Assembly (NCBI GenBank): GCA_900545655.1
Contig: UQZY01000004.1
Coordinates: forward strand, 1-64,000
Length of the DNA: 64,000 bases
Direction: 5' to 3'
Origin: an uncultured Oscillospiraceae bacterium
Lineage (GTDB): Bacteria; Bacillota; Clostridia; Oscillospirales; Acutalibacteraceae
Shown here: positions 27,983 to 37,277 of the stretch, piece by piece
Layout of the letters: each line of letters begins with the position of its first letter
How positions within the stretch are numbered: the stretch's first letter is position 1
The notes under the pieces: model-generated
Told to the model about the DNA's origin: nothing
The model's database searches: none
The model's input: only the letters and a program-made list of their open reading frames with translations
Program-made: the position numbers and the translations under genes

Positions 27983-28981
27983 TTATTCAGCCCAGAACTT
28001 AGGTACAAACAGATTGTTGAAGGTTTGCAATGCGTAGTGGTCGCTCATTCCGGAGATATAATCACACGCTCCCCGCTCGGGTGATTCTTTTTCGGCAACA
28101 CGTATGTACTCAGGAGGCATCTTATCCGGATTTTTTACAAAATAATTGTAAAGCTCCTGAACAATTGCTATCGCCTTCCCCTCCTCACCTTTACAGATAG
28201 GATTCGTATAAACGTTGGCAAACATGAATTTATGAAGTTCGTCATATGCGTCATAGATATGGGGTGTCATCTTTATGTCACGGTCAGATGCCTCAAGTAT
28301 CGCTCTGACCATCGTGTCTATACGCTGGCTTTTATTTTTACCGAGCACCTTTCGAATATGTTCGGGAATACCCTGTTCCGTGAGAATACCCGCGCGCTCT
28401 GCGTCGTCGATGTCGTGATTTATGTAAGCAATATGGTCTGCGTACTTTACAAGTCTTCCCTCCAGCGTATCCGCCTCTTTACCGACTGTGTGGCAAAGGA
28501 TACCGTCACGCACCTCATAGGTGAGGTTTAGTCCCATGCCGTCCTTTTCAAGCTCATCAACGACCCTTAGACTCTGTTCAAAATGCTTAAACCCTCCCGG
28601 GAAAGCGGAATTGAGCGCCCTTTCTCCGGCATGACCGAAGGGAGTATGACCAAGGTCGTGCCCGAGAGCAATCGCCTCGGTGAGGTCCTCGTTAAGCCTG
28701 AGTCCCCTGGCAATGGTTCGTGCAATCTGCGCAACCTCCAGAGTATGTGTAAGCCTTGTTCTGTAGTGATCTCCGGACGGCGCCAGGAAAACCTGTGTTT
28801 TATGCTTTAACCGTCTGAATGCACTGCAATGAATTATTCTGTCACGGTCACGCTGATAACACGTGCGTATATCACACTCATCTTCCGGCACCTTTCTCCC
28901 CTTTGTCTGGCTCGCATGCGCCGCAACAGATGAGAGAGTGATATCTTCAATTTTCAAAGTTTCTTCTCTGATAGTTGACAT
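27983..28981 (-). CDS. dgt: dGTP triphosphohydrolase-like HD protein (Dgt)
   Basis: Proteins of this family hydrolyse dNTPs to deoxynucleoside and triphosphate. The 332-residue protein has the N-terminal RDRDRIIHCSAFRRLKHKTQVF segment and the HD metal site (TRLTHTLEVAQIAR, then ALGHDLGHTPFGHAGE). It is the shorter type common in Firmicutes. GGGAGG precedes the ATG. It sits upstream of dnaG and rpoD, a conserved clostridial order. Confidence 0.93.
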   Translation of the reverse strand: MSTIREETLKIEDITLSSVAAHASQTKGRKVPEDECDIRTCYQRDRDRIIHCSAFRRLKHKTQVFLAPSGDHYRTRLTHTLEVAQIARTIARGLRLNEDLTEAIALGHDLGHTPFGHAGERALNSAFPGGFKHFEQSLRVVDELEKDGMGLNLTYEVRDGILCHTVGKEADTLEGRLVKYADHIAYINHDIDDAERAGILTEQGIPEHIRKVLGKNKSQRIDTMVRAILEASDRDIKMTPHIYDAYDELHKFMFANVYTNPICKGEEGKAIAIVQELYNYFVKNPDKMPPEYIRVAEKESPERGACDYISGMSDHYALQTFNNLFVPKFWAE

Positions 28982-29045
28982 ATTTACCTCCCGGAAGTGA
29001 CAAAAAATATCTCTGAAATGAATCTGGAATGAAATTTTAAAAGGC

Positions 29046-30281
29046 TTATTTTTCTTTTCTGAGTATGGCTCCTGCGGGGATTTCTCTGTTGCACCTTATC
29101 TTTATAACAGCCATGGGATTCGGTGCAACAGTAATGCGCTCGCCGTTTTCGTTGTACATCTCCGCTACGGTGATTTTAAACGGCTCCGTCTTCGGCATAA
29201 GGACCTCAAGCTCATCACCCTCGAAAAATCTGTTTCGCTGAGTCACGGTAAGGAATTCCCCGTCCGACTTAAGAACATTTGCAATTATGTCCCACTCACG
29301 TATGTACACCCCGTCATAATAAACATGAGCATCCTCATGAGGCGGTCCGAAGAAAAAGCCTGTACAGTAGTCCCTGTAGCTTATTTTCTTCATCTCGTCA
29401 ACAACCCACTGTGAGGGCTTAAAATCTTTTGACGGGTTTTGCATGAACTCGTCTATTGCCACTCGGTAAGCGTTTGTAACGGCAGCTGCATAATACGCGG
29501 ATTTTGCCCTGCCCTCAATTTTGAAACTGTCAACCCCTGCGGCAACAAGCTCCGGGATATGCTCTATCATACACATATCCTGCGAATTGAGTATATACGT
29601 ACCGTCCTTGTCATCTGTTATTTCAAAATACTGACCGGGACGCTTTTCCTCAACCAGATGATACTTCCATCGGCACGGCTGCGCACAGTCACCCCTGTTG
29701 GCATCCCTGCCCGTAAGGTAGTTTGAGAGCATACATCTGCCTGAAAATGACATACACATCGCCCCGTGGACAAAGCACTCTATCTCAAGGCTTCTCGGCG
29801 TTTTTGCACGTATTTCGGCGATTTCGTCAAGAGAGACCTCCCTTGCCATTATCACACGTTTGGCTCCCATTTCATGCAGAGTGCAAGCCGTTTCATAATT
29901 AACTATGCCGGTCTGCGTCGACATATGAATATCAATCTGCGGCGCATACTTTTTTGCACATTTCATAACCCCAACGTCGGCAATTATGAATGCGTCAACA
30001 CCTGCGTCAGCGGCAGTTTCAAAGAATTCGGGAAGCATGGGAATTTCATTGTTTCTCGGCAATGTATTGCATATATAATGCACCTTTGTTCCCTGCTCGT
30101 GGCACATCTTCACTACCTGCTTAAGACTGTCGCTGTCAAAGCTCTCCGTGGCGGCTCTCATGTTAAACATCTTGCCGCCTAGATAAACGGCATCCGCTCC
30201 GTAAAGCAATGCGGCACGCAGCCGTTCAGCGTCACCCGCAGGAGAGAGAAGCTCCGGCGCCTTAATCTGTCCTTTAGTCAT
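29046..30281 (-). CDS. Peptidase U32 family protein (tRNA/rRNA hydroxylation type)
   Basis: U32 proteins were first described as collagenases; bacterial members such as RlhA and TrhP are now linked to prephenate-dependent RNA hydroxylation. The 411-residue protein has a TIM-barrel start (ELLSPAGDAERLRAAL, ADAVYLGG), a MSTQTGIVNYE segment and the cysteine-containing signature ECFVHGAMCMSFSGRCMLSNYL with GDCAQPCRW. The ATG at 30281 follows AGGAG by 6 nt and overlaps the mltG 3' end. The exact substrate is not determined; TrhP-type tRNA modification is an inference. Confidence 0.88.
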   Translation of the reverse strand: MTKGQIKAPELLSPAGDAERLRAALLYGADAVYLGGKMFNMRAATESFDSDSLKQVVKMCHEQGTKVHYICNTLPRNNEIPMLPEFFETAADAGVDAFIIADVGVMKCAKKYAPQIDIHMSTQTGIVNYETACTLHEMGAKRVIMAREVSLDEIAEIRAKTPRSLEIECFVHGAMCMSFSGRCMLSNYLTGRDANRGDCAQPCRWKYHLVEEKRPGQYFEITDDKDGTYILNSQDMCMIEHIPELVAAGVDSFKIEGRAKSAYYAAAVTNAYRVAIDEFMQNPSKDFKPSQWVVDEMKKISYRDYCTGFFFGPPHEDAHVYYDGVYIREWDIIANVLKSDGEFLTVTQRNRFFEGDELEVLMPKTEPFKITVAEMYNENGERITVAPNPMAVIKIRCNREIPAGAILRKEK

Positions 30282-31917
30282 CTCTGTCTCCTGTTCCGCT
30301 GAGTGCTTTGTAGTAGTTTGCGTTGTGTTCAGCCTCCGTCTTTGCCGTATATATGTTTCCGGCACTGTCGTGACAGAAGTAATACGCGTCGGTATCCGCA
30401 GGCCAAAGAACAGCCTTTATGGCATCGTCACCCGGCGAACAAATAGGTCCTGCCGGCAGACCGATACAAGAATACGTGCTGTACTTCTGCCAATAGCTGT
30501 CAAATTCTCCGCTCGTCACGTTTGGCTTGATGTATTTGTTTACGTATACATTGGTCGCGTCAGACTGAAGTGACGGGAAGTTTGATGATGAAAGTCTGTT
30601 AAGGAAAACCTTTGCAACAACAGGCATCTGCTCCGCGTCCGCAGCCTCTTTCTGTACGATAGAAGCTAGTGTCACAACCTCATCCACAGTCATTCCCATC
30701 TCGTTGGCACGTGCTTTATACTCTTCGGGAAAATGCTTGTCAAAGTTGTCAAGCAGGGTGTTTATAACAGAACTTGCGTTCTGACCTACATAGAATTCGT
30801 ACGTGTCGGGGAAAAGATACCCTTCCAGGTATTCGTATCTCGACGATTTATTTTCTATTCCCTTGAGGAAGGTATATGAGAACTCAGCGCTTTTTACATT
30901 GTTGTAAAACTCATCGCTCATACATACCTTAGACTTTTCGAGTTTCTCGGCAATCTGCTGAATATTGAAGCCCTCGGGTATCGTAACCGTTACCGTTTCC
31001 GCCTTATGAATCTCCTGACATGACAACAGCATCTTTTCAAGACCCATTGACGGCTTCAGATAGTAAACACCGCTTAAGTACTCCGGCTTACCGGATGTTT
31101 CATGCAGACCCTTCGTCACACTCATGAAGAATTTACAAAACGTTCTGTGCTTTATAAGACCGGCCTTGTCAAGCTGTTTTATTATCTGATTCGTGGTGGC
31201 ATTTTCGGAAATCGTTATTGTTTTCACGTCATCACTTCTGTTGAAGGCGAAGATATCATTGAGAAGTGACATGATGTGTACCGAAAGAAGCACGGATATG
31301 ACAACAAGAACAGCCACATATATGACAGCGGCTCTCTTACCGCCTTTTTTCAGAAAATCATTTATCCTTTTTGAAAGGGAGCCGCTTTTTACTGCCGCTC
31401 CGCCGGTCGGTGGCGTCGCCGTCTGAACAGGAGCCGGCTTTTTTGACGCAAAATACACCTCACCCGAATAGTAAGAAGCGTCCTTATCGTTCATCCTGCT
31501 GTAATCGGTCTTGTCCTCGTACATCTTTATTCCGTTATTTGTCTTTGTAACAATCTTAGGCTCCTGTGACCTTAAGTTCATGGAGAGTGTCTTTGAAAGA
31601 CGCTGTGTAAGCGACGGCTTTTTTTCATTGCCCGCGTGTTCCATGCGCCTGTCATTCTGCGGAGTTTCAGATTGTCGACGAACAGTATTCCTTTGCTGCG
31701 GCGCACGTTTCTGCTGCGCCGGTCTTTGCTGCTGTACCGGCCTTTGCTGCTGTACCGGCCTTTGCCCGTCGTGGCCCTGCGTACCTGCGGATTGATTGTA
31801 CGATGACGCCGGTCTGCCTGACGAATTTGCAGGAGAGTGTGCATTTACGCTGCGCATAAGTGCCTCAAGCTCTTTATCAACATCAAAAGAATTTGGATTG
31901 CTTTTGTGGTCGGACAT
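30274..31917 (-). CDS. mltG: Endolytic peptidoglycan transglycosylase MltG (YceG-like)
   Basis: MltG cleaves nascent glycan strands at the membrane and sets their length. The 547-residue protein has a long cytoplasmic N-terminus rich in Gln, Arg and Pro with RPVQQQ-type repeats (near residues 53-75; an 18-nt DNA repeat at about 31690-31770). A membrane helix near residues 193-217 follows, and then the YceG domain with the catalytic Glu segment ASIVQKEAADAEQ and VAKVFLNRL. It starts after GGAGGAG. The disordered N-terminus is longer than in most homologues. Confidence 0.94.
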   Translation of the reverse strand: MSDHKSNPNSFDVDKELEALMRSVNAHSPANSSGRPASSYNQSAGTQGHDGQRPVQQQRPVQQQRPAQQKRAPQQRNTVRRQSETPQNDRRMEHAGNEKKPSLTQRLSKTLSMNLRSQEPKIVTKTNNGIKMYEDKTDYSRMNDKDASYYSGEVYFASKKPAPVQTATPPTGGAAVKSGSLSKRINDFLKKGGKRAAVIYVAVLVVISVLLSVHIMSLLNDIFAFNRSDDVKTITISENATTNQIIKQLDKAGLIKHRTFCKFFMSVTKGLHETSGKPEYLSGVYYLKPSMGLEKMLLSCQEIHKAETVTVTIPEGFNIQQIAEKLEKSKVCMSDEFYNNVKSAEFSYTFLKGIENKSSRYEYLEGYLFPDTYEFYVGQNASSVINTLLDNFDKHFPEEYKARANEMGMTVDEVVTLASIVQKEAADAEQMPVVAKVFLNRLSSSNFPSLQSDATNVYVNKYIKPNVTSGEFDSYWQKYSTYSCIGLPAGPICSPGDDAIKAVLWPADTDAYYFCHDSAGNIYTAKTEAEHNANYYKALSGTGDRDD

Positions 31918-31938
31918 TTAATTGACTCCTCCGAAAAA

Positions 31939-32490
31939 TTAAAATCTAAGCTGCATGGCTTCGGTTACGCTGCGCGCCGCCTCTCCGCCGACAAAGTGGG
32001 ATGCAATAGCTTCTCCGAACTTAACGGCACTTCCCGGTCCGTCAGCGGTTATGATGTTTCCGTCTACCGTAACCGAACCGCCTGTGAAAACTCCGCAATG
32101 AAGTTCTCGCTCAAAGCCGGGGAAACACGTGGCTTTCTTTCCGTTAAGAAGACCGAGGTGACCGAGTATGGACGGTGCGGCACATATCGCACATATAAGC
32201 TTATCATGGTCACTGCAATACTTAAGAACCTGTCTGACATCCTCAGACGCCTCAAGATTTTTTGTACCGGGCATACCTCCCGGAAGTATAACGGCTTCCA
32301 TGTCGTCGAAACTTATTTCGTCGGCAAGAAGGTCCGTTTTCACTGTTATGCCGTGCGCACCTGTGATAAGGTAATCGGGATTGTTTTCGATGCATACGGA
32401 CTTAACCTCAAGCCCGCATCTTCTGAGAACATCCACGGGTGCAACCGCTTCTATCTCTTCAAATCCGTTTGCCAAAAATAAATAGATCAT
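31939..32490 (-). CDS. DJ-1/PfpI family protein
   Basis: The 183-residue protein belongs to the DJ-1 subfamily, whose members act as glyoxalases, deglycases or stress chaperones. It has an N-terminal conserved Glu (FEEIEAVAPVDVLRR), PGGMPG, and the nucleophile elbow ICAICAAPSILG with its cysteine. The length is typical. AAGGAG precedes the ATG. It lies between the GNAT gene and mltG, probably on the same transcript from 35.05 kb. Confidence 0.92.
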   Translation of the reverse strand: MIYLFLANGFEEIEAVAPVDVLRRCGLEVKSVCIENNPDYLITGAHGITVKTDLLADEISFDDMEAVILPGGMPGTKNLEASEDVRQVLKYCSDHDKLICAICAAPSILGHLGLLNGKKATCFPGFERELHCGVFTGGSVTVDGNIITADGPGSAVKFGEAIASHFVGGEAARSVTEAMQLRF

Positions 32491-32502
32491 GATAATTCTC
32501 CT

Positions 32503-33366
32503 TTAACCAAGCGTTATGCCAATGTAGGCATGTTTTACCGATGAAAGAGCCACTCTCGCATCTTCTCCGAGAGCAAGACACATGCCCTCGGGAACAATTT
32601 TTTCTTCTTTTGCGTGAAGCGGGTCGTCCACCGGGAGATTTATGGTAAATTTCCGAGCCTCATCCTCCATAAGGAGCATTGTGAACAATTCACCGGGGTC
32701 AGATAGTGTACACATCTCTTTTACGTATACAGTGTCCTTTCCCATGTTATAGAGCGCGTATCCGTCACTCACAAAGGCAACCGAGCCGCTTTCACAATCG
32801 TGAACGTACATGGCATATTTCATGTCGTGAGCACCCCAATTGAGGAAGTCATACATACCGAGCGCGGTCTGTCTCGTTTCAAAAATATTGAGAGAAAAAG
32901 CGTCGGTAAGATCCGGCTCTGCGGCAAGCCCCGAAAGCTCGTCCCTTGAAAAAGAGAGTACTCTTTTATAAAACTTCGTTTCAAAGCCGAACCTTTGATA
33001 GTATTCGAAAAGACTTTTCTCGGCGGGAACCAGGATGATAAAATCAATACCTCGCTTTACGGCAAGCTTTTCGGCTTCGTTTATTATAGCGGCCATATGT
33101 CCCCGTCCGCGGTAATTCGGATGAGTGGCTGCCGCATAGAAATAGTAGGCACTGAAGGGCCTTCCCTTTACCACAAACTGTGTTTCAAGCAAATACGCGC
33201 ATGCAACGGCAACTCCCAGTTCTCTCGAAACCAAGGCATAACCGTCCTTATACATGTACTTGAAAAAATTTCCGATGTATTCGTCAGAATCCGAAAATGC
33301 CATACGCCATATGGCATAAAGGTCCTCAAGGTCACCGGAATTTGCAAAATCTACGGTGTGGTTCAT
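32503..33366 (-). CDS. GNAT-family N-acetyltransferase
   Basis: The 287-residue protein has an N-terminal GNAT fold with a recognisable acetyl-CoA loop (ATHPNYRGRGHMAAIINEAE) and the following LVPAEKSLFEYYQRFGF segment. The remaining half is a second, weaker acyltransferase-like domain. The acceptor is unknown. The ATG at 33366 has AAAGGAG upstream; a longer frame starting within the previous gene lacks a site. It begins 5 nt after the DUF2156 stop, so the two may act together. Confidence 0.85.
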   Translation of the reverse strand: MNHTVDFANSGDLEDLYAIWRMAFSDSDEYIGNFFKYMYKDGYALVSRELGVAVACAYLLETQFVVKGRPFSAYYFYAAATHPNYRGRGHMAAIINEAEKLAVKRGIDFIILVPAEKSLFEYYQRFGFETKFYKRVLSFSRDELSGLAAEPDLTDAFSLNIFETRQTALGMYDFLNWGAHDMKYAMYVHDCESGSVAFVSDGYALYNMGKDTVYVKEMCTLSDPGELFTMLLMEDEARKFTINLPVDDPLHAKEEKIVPEGMCLALGEDARVALSSVKHAYIGITLG

Positions 33367-33370
33367 ATAC

Positions 33371-34255
33371 TCAGTTCTCCTTTGCAAAAGCAGCCGTATA
33401 TTTTGTAAGCAACAGCTCCGGCTTGTAGGACTCCTTTGCCTTTCGAAGCCCGGGTATACCGAGGTCTTCTTCTCTGTTGACAAGCTCATAGCCGGCGATG
33501 GTATTTCTGGCAAATTCCCTGTTTATCATGGGATATGCGCCGCGAATATCCGACACGGCCTTTTCAACGTGGGTACAGAAAAGTCTGTCCGAAATCCGCT
33601 CACCAAACGTATATGCGACGATTTCGCCCTGGATACGCAGTATTCCTCCGCGAAGCCCCAGATTGTCAAAATAATGAAGTGCTCTTTGAATGGCGATGTA
33701 TTCGTCGTCCGCTCCGAGTTCAATCTTGTCTTTGTTGGTTTTCATCCAGTAGGTTGAAAATTCGAAACACTCCCTTGCGGTATCTGCGGTCATTTCTTCA
33801 TAAGTCCAGTCGAAGTTCTTTTCAAAAAATGATATGTGATTTCTTTTCCCGTGATATTTTTTTCCCTTGAGCTCTGCAAGGTCTTCAACTCTGTAGATGT
33901 AGTCGGAGGAAGCTCTGTCCTCCGAAAATGTAAAAAGCCCGGGGAAATCTTTTTCAATCTTTTTGACCTGTACGTCGCAAAGGCAATGGAGCTTCAACGA
34001 CTTTCCCTCTTTTTTGTACAGGTCCGTAAGTTCTGAAAAAACCTTGTCCGGATTTTCTCCTCCGACAGGGTAGGTGTAACTGTTTCCCGCTTTGCAGATA
34101 AGAGTGCCGTCTTTTTTTGCAACGGTACAGTCGTACGCGTCACACCACATAAAGAGATTTCCAAAGCAGGCCTCCGAGCCCATACGCCCGGAATTATTCA
34201 ACGCTTTGTCAATCCATTCCTTGTCTGTAAGCTCCGGTTTTTTAAAATCAAGCAT
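33371..34255 (-). CDS. DUF2156 / phosphatidylglycerol lysyltransferase C-terminal-like protein
   Basis: The 294-residue soluble protein resembles the acyltransferase-fold domain at the C-terminus of MprF-type lysyl-phosphatidylglycerol synthases, without the membrane part. Segments such as LKGKKYHGKRNHISFFEK and AYPMINREFA and VNREEDLGIPGLRKAK fit the family. Its substrate is unknown; stand-alone members are widespread in clostridia. The ATG at 34255 follows GAGG by 6 nt and overlaps the tmk 3' end by 8 nt. Confidence 0.85.
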   Translation of the reverse strand: MLDFKKPELTDKEWIDKALNNSGRMGSEACFGNLFMWCDAYDCTVAKKDGTLICKAGNSYTYPVGGENPDKVFSELTDLYKKEGKSLKLHCLCDVQVKKIEKDFPGLFTFSEDRASSDYIYRVEDLAELKGKKYHGKRNHISFFEKNFDWTYEEMTADTARECFEFSTYWMKTNKDKIELGADDEYIAIQRALHYFDNLGLRGGILRIQGEIVAYTFGERISDRLFCTHVEKAVSDIRGAYPMINREFARNTIAGYELVNREEDLGIPGLRKAKESYKPELLLTKYTAAFAKEN

Positions 34256-34931
34256 CTTTATCCTCGAAAACAACTGTTTCAAAAACAACCCTGCGGATAT
34301 CCTCCGCAATTTCGTCAATAGCTCTCGGCTCGTCGTTGCAATAACACTTCACCACGTGCCAGCCCAGCTTTTTCGCAGCATAAAGTCCCGCCCTGCGGCA
34401 AGCCTTTAAGTACTCTACGTCCGCCTCATGCACGTCCTTTTTTGTTTCATCGCCTCTGTAACGCCCGGTCATAAGCTTCTGTGAAACCTCGATGGGCATA
34501 TCAAGAAAAACAACAAGCGACGGTCTCGGAATACCTATCTTCACATACTCAAAATCGGAAAGCCATTCAAGATAATGATCCCATTCACTCTCGGGAAGCT
34601 TCGTCATCTGGTGAGCGGCGTTAGACGTTGTGTAGCGGTCCGCAAGAATAAGCGTTCCGTTTTCATAATCATTTTTCCACTTCACCGTGTAGTTTGCAAA
34701 ACGGTCGACGGCGTAGAAGCTGGATGCGGCATAAGCGTTAACATCCTCGGGCTTTGTGCCGAAATCACCTGCAAGGTACATCCTCACAAGCGAGCTTGAG
34801 GGATTTTCATAATCCGGAAGCTTTATCTGCTTCAGAGGAACACCTGAGCCCTGCAGCTCGTCTTTCAGTATTTTTGTCTGAGTGGATTTACCGGAGCCGT
34901 CAAGGCCCTCGATAACAATTAGTCTTTTCAT
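34248..34931 (-). CDS. tmk: Thymidylate kinase
   Basis: Tmk phosphorylates dTMP to dTDP with ATP. The 227-residue protein has the P-loop EGLDGSGKSTQ (residues 8-18), the DRYTTSNAAHQ substrate segment and the LID region RGDETKKDVHE. It is somewhat longer than common Tmk, and the central SSFYAVDRFAN region fits the subfamily seen in clostridia. AAGGG precedes the ATG after a leader of about 110 nt. It is the first gene of a long leftward run towards rpoD. Confidence 0.92.
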   Translation of the reverse strand: MKRLIVIEGLDGSGKSTQTKILKDELQGSGVPLKQIKLPDYENPSSSLVRMYLAGDFGTKPEDVNAYAASSFYAVDRFANYTVKWKNDYENGTLILADRYTTSNAAHQMTKLPESEWDHYLEWLSDFEYVKIGIPRPSLVVFLDMPIEVSQKLMTGRYRGDETKKDVHEADVEYLKACRRAGLYAAKKLGWHVVKCYCNDEPRAIDEIAEDIRRVVFETVVFEDKDA

Positions 34932-35048
34932 GTTTATTGCCCTTGTGTTTTTTCAATTTTTGTACAGGTATTCCGCTTTGTTATTAAAAATAATAATAAA
35001 ATTTTGGATATAATACCTTTGATGTGTAAAATCTCATAAGTATTTGTT

Positions 35049-35077
35049 ATTATATCAAAATACCTACCCTGTTACAA
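35049..35077 (-). promoter_or_regulatory. Sigma-A-type promoter for the tmk operon
   Basis: On the minus strand TTGTAA (35077-35072) and a perfect TATAAT (35054-35049) are exactly 17 nt apart. It lies just downstream of the mazF terminator, so the tmk run is an independent transcription unit. Confidence 0.7.
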
Positions 35078-35096
35078 GTGATAAGAGACAAAAAAA

Positions 35097-35129
35097 CTGT
35101 CGGGTCACACAAAAAGTCTGACCCGACAG
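35097..35129 (-). terminator. Intrinsic terminator of mazF
   Basis: An 11-bp perfect stem (35097-35107 with 35119-35129) is followed on the minus strand by TTTTTTTGT. It begins right after the mazF stop. Confidence 0.85.
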
Positions 35130-35132
35130 AAT

Positions 35133-35489
35133 TTACGCGATTGCCGGTTTAAGTCCCATACTGACGACGATTGCTTCATCTATTCTCAGCATGTCTTTTT
35201 CTGACAATGTACCTATGTGCTCACGAAGCCTTTTTTTATCAAGCGTGCGAACCTGTTCTAAAAGTACAACCGAATCCTTTGACAGTCCGCAGCATTCGGC
35301 GTTCAGCTCAATATGAGTCGGAAGTGAGGCTTTGAGTCTCTGACTTGTTATTGCGGCGGCAATAACCGTCGGACTGAATTTATTTCCGACATCGTTCTGA
35401 ACAATAAGTACAGGTCTGATTCCACCCTGTTCGGAACCGATAACTGGACTCAAGTCGGCATAATAAATATCTCCGCGTTTTACAGTCAT
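35133..35489 (-). CDS. mazF: MazF/PemK-type endoribonuclease toxin (EndoA-like)
   Basis: Members cleave single-stranded mRNA at short motifs such as UACAU and are usually neutralised by an antitoxin encoded immediately upstream. The 118-residue protein has the family start [19 protein letters not shown], then [14 protein letters not shown] and the C-terminal [13 protein letters not shown]. The ATG at 35489 follows AGGAGAG by 8 nt; a GTG at 35498 is too close to it. No antitoxin frame is found in the 178 nt upstream, and the gene is bracketed by two terminators. This is one of the cleaner solitary mazF arrangements, and the antitoxin may be elsewhere. Confidence 0.93.
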   Translation of the reverse strand: MTVKRGDIYYADLSPVIGSEQGGIRPVLIVQNDVGNKFSPTVIAAAITSQRLKASLPTHIELNAECCGLSKDSVVLLEQVRTLDKKRLREHIGTLSEKDMLRIDEAIVVSMGLKPAIA

Positions 35490-35599
35490 TTTTATCACTC
35501 TCCTGCCCTATTAGTCTTGCCTGAATTTACGCAAAATAATCAACAGACAGAAAACAAATTTAAGGTGCATTCGGAGATTGCCGACCCCAAAACATATTA

Positions 35600-35622
35600 T
35601 GTCAAAAAGCACGTATTTGACA
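35600..35622. promoter_or_regulatory. Dyad in the mazF promoter region
   Basis: TGTCAAA (35600-35606) and TTTGACA (35616-35622) form a 7-bp inverted repeat with a 9-nt spacer. On the minus strand one arm reads TTGACA, a perfect -35, although no good -10 follows at 17 nt. It could be an operator for mazF; the remaining leader up to the gene shows nothing else. Confidence 0.3.
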
Positions 35623-35629
35623 CAAAAAC

Positions 35630-35661
35630 GAGCGTGTAAAGTCAGTAAACTTTACACGCTC
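35630..35661 (-). terminator. Intrinsic terminator of nnrD
   Basis: A perfect 12-bp stem (35630-35641 with 35650-35661) is followed on the minus strand by GTTTTTGTG. It separates nnrD from mazF. Confidence 0.85.
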
Positions 35662-35676
35662 AAATAAGTCCTGCTT

Positions 35677-37242
35677 TCAGTCCTCCCCGGCAGCTTTGAA
35701 AACCTTTGAAAAGCTTGCAATTACGTCATTTGCAGTCATTGCGGACATCGACTTTTTCTTCCTTGCAAAATCCGCGGCACATCCGTGAATAAACGCGCCG
35801 ACAGACGCTGCCGCAAAGGGCGTAAGACCTGTTGCGGAGAGGCCGCCGACAAGGCCGGACAGAACATCACCGCTGCCTCCCTTTGCAAGACCCGGATTTC
35901 CGCTTGTGTTCACGTAGCAAAGACCTTCTTTGCTACAGACAAGCGTTGCGGCGCCCTTGAGCAAAACAGTCACGTCGTATTCATCTGCAAACTGCGTCGC
36001 TGTTTCACGCCTGTCAAGTCGGATTTCACCGACTGTTTTGCCGCAAAGCCTCGACATCTCGCCGGGATGAGGAGTGATTATTATATTTGCCCTTGAGTCT
36101 TTCAGCACGGAAGGGTTTTCAGAGATGGCGTTAAGGCCGTCCGCGTCAAGAACTATGGTTTTACCAAACTCTTTAAGAACAGTATTTACAACCTCTTTTA
36201 CGCCCTCACCCTTTCCGAGACCCGGACCTAAAACGACAGTGTCAAAGCGTGATAACTGTTCGGATATTTTTACAGCGGCGCTCGCGGACAGACAGCCGTT
36301 TTCATCTGCGGGAAGCGGCATAAGCATAGCCTCTGTAGTATGTGATGTAAGGGACGGATATGCAGGCTCCGGAAAAGCTGCCGTAACAAGACCCGCTCCC
36401 GAATGTACCGCGGCATTTGTCACAAGACATGCAGCTCCCGGCATACTCCTGCTTCCGGCGATAACAAGCACATGTCCGAAGTCATTCTTATGTGACTCAG
36501 TCTCACGAACCGGCAGAAAATCACTGATTTCATCCAAAGATAAGGTCACCATAGACGGGGAAACCGTGAGAAGTGCCTCCTCTGAAATGCCTATCTTAAG
36601 AACCTGTACCTCTCCGCAGAATTCTCTTGACGGAAGCAGCACGTGAGCCGGCTTCAGAGTTGTTATGGCAAGGGTGAGATCCGCGCGGACACACTCGTTT
36701 TCATATGTACCCTTGTCGGAATCGACGCCGCTCGGAACATCTACCGCTATGACGTGCGCTCCTGATGTGTTTACAAGTGAAAAAAGTGTTTCCGTCACAT
36801 AATCAGGTGCTCCGCGGAACCCGATTCCGAAGATACAGTCTACGATTATGTTTGCTCCCGAAACGGCATTTTCGGACGCGGTTTGATCCCTGTCATAGCG
36901 CAGCATCCTTACTCCGGCGTCAACGGCTTTTTCGTACATCTCGACCGCGTCCTGTGCGGCGGGGGCGCCGGCTCCCATGACAACCGATACATTGTACCCG
37001 TTCTCCACCAGCTTGCGGGCTATAACAAAACCGTCTCCGCCGTTTTTGCCCTTGCCGCAAACTACGCAAATCTTCACAAAAGACTGCGGCGAAACAACGT
37101 CCGCGTATTTCTCCGAAACAAACCTCATAACCTGTTTCGCGCACGCCGCACCCGCATTTTCCATAAGTCGTATAAACCTTATACCGACTTCATTTTCACG
37201 TTCTTCAACACGTCTTATTTCACTTACGGTATAAACCTTCAA
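35677..37242 (-). CDS. nnrD: Bifunctional NAD(P)HX epimerase / ADP-dependent dehydratase
   Basis: The enzyme repairs hydrated NAD(P)H. The N-terminal YjeF_N epimerase domain covers about residues 1-215 (VVCGKGKNGGDGFVIAR, VDCIFGIGFRG, VDVPSGVD). The C-terminal carbohydrate-kinase-like dehydratase covers residues 225-520 (VLGPGLGKGEG, VLDADGLNAI, ITPHPGEMSRLCG, GSGDVLSGLVGGL). The TTG at 37242 is preferred because GGAGGTG lies 6 nt upstream; GTG at 37251 overlaps that site. It follows acpS, a common Firmicute order in which alr and a MazEF pair usually come next; here alr and the antitoxin are missing. Confidence 0.94.
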   Translation of the reverse strand: MKVYTVSEIRRVEERENEVGIRFIRLMENAGAACAKQVMRFVSEKYADVVSPQSFVKICVVCGKGKNGGDGFVIARKLVENGYNVSVVMGAGAPAAQDAVEMYEKAVDAGVRMLRYDRDQTASENAVSGANIIVDCIFGIGFRGAPDYVTETLFSLVNTSGAHVIAVDVPSGVDSDKGTYENECVRADLTLAITTLKPAHVLLPSREFCGEVQVLKIGISEEALLTVSPSMVTLSLDEISDFLPVRETESHKNDFGHVLVIAGSRSMPGAACLVTNAAVHSGAGLVTAAFPEPAYPSLTSHTTEAMLMPLPADENGCLSASAAVKISEQLSRFDTVVLGPGLGKGEGVKEVVNTVLKEFGKTIVLDADGLNAISENPSVLKDSRANIIITPHPGEMSRLCGKTVGEIRLDRRETATQFADEYDVTVLLKGAATLVCSKEGLCYVNTSGNPGLAKGGSGDVLSGLVGGLSATGLTPFAAASVGAFIHGCAADFARKKKSMSAMTANDVIASFSKVFKAAGED

Positions 37243-37277
37243 AAAACACACCTCCGGGAATGGTAATATAAAAAATA

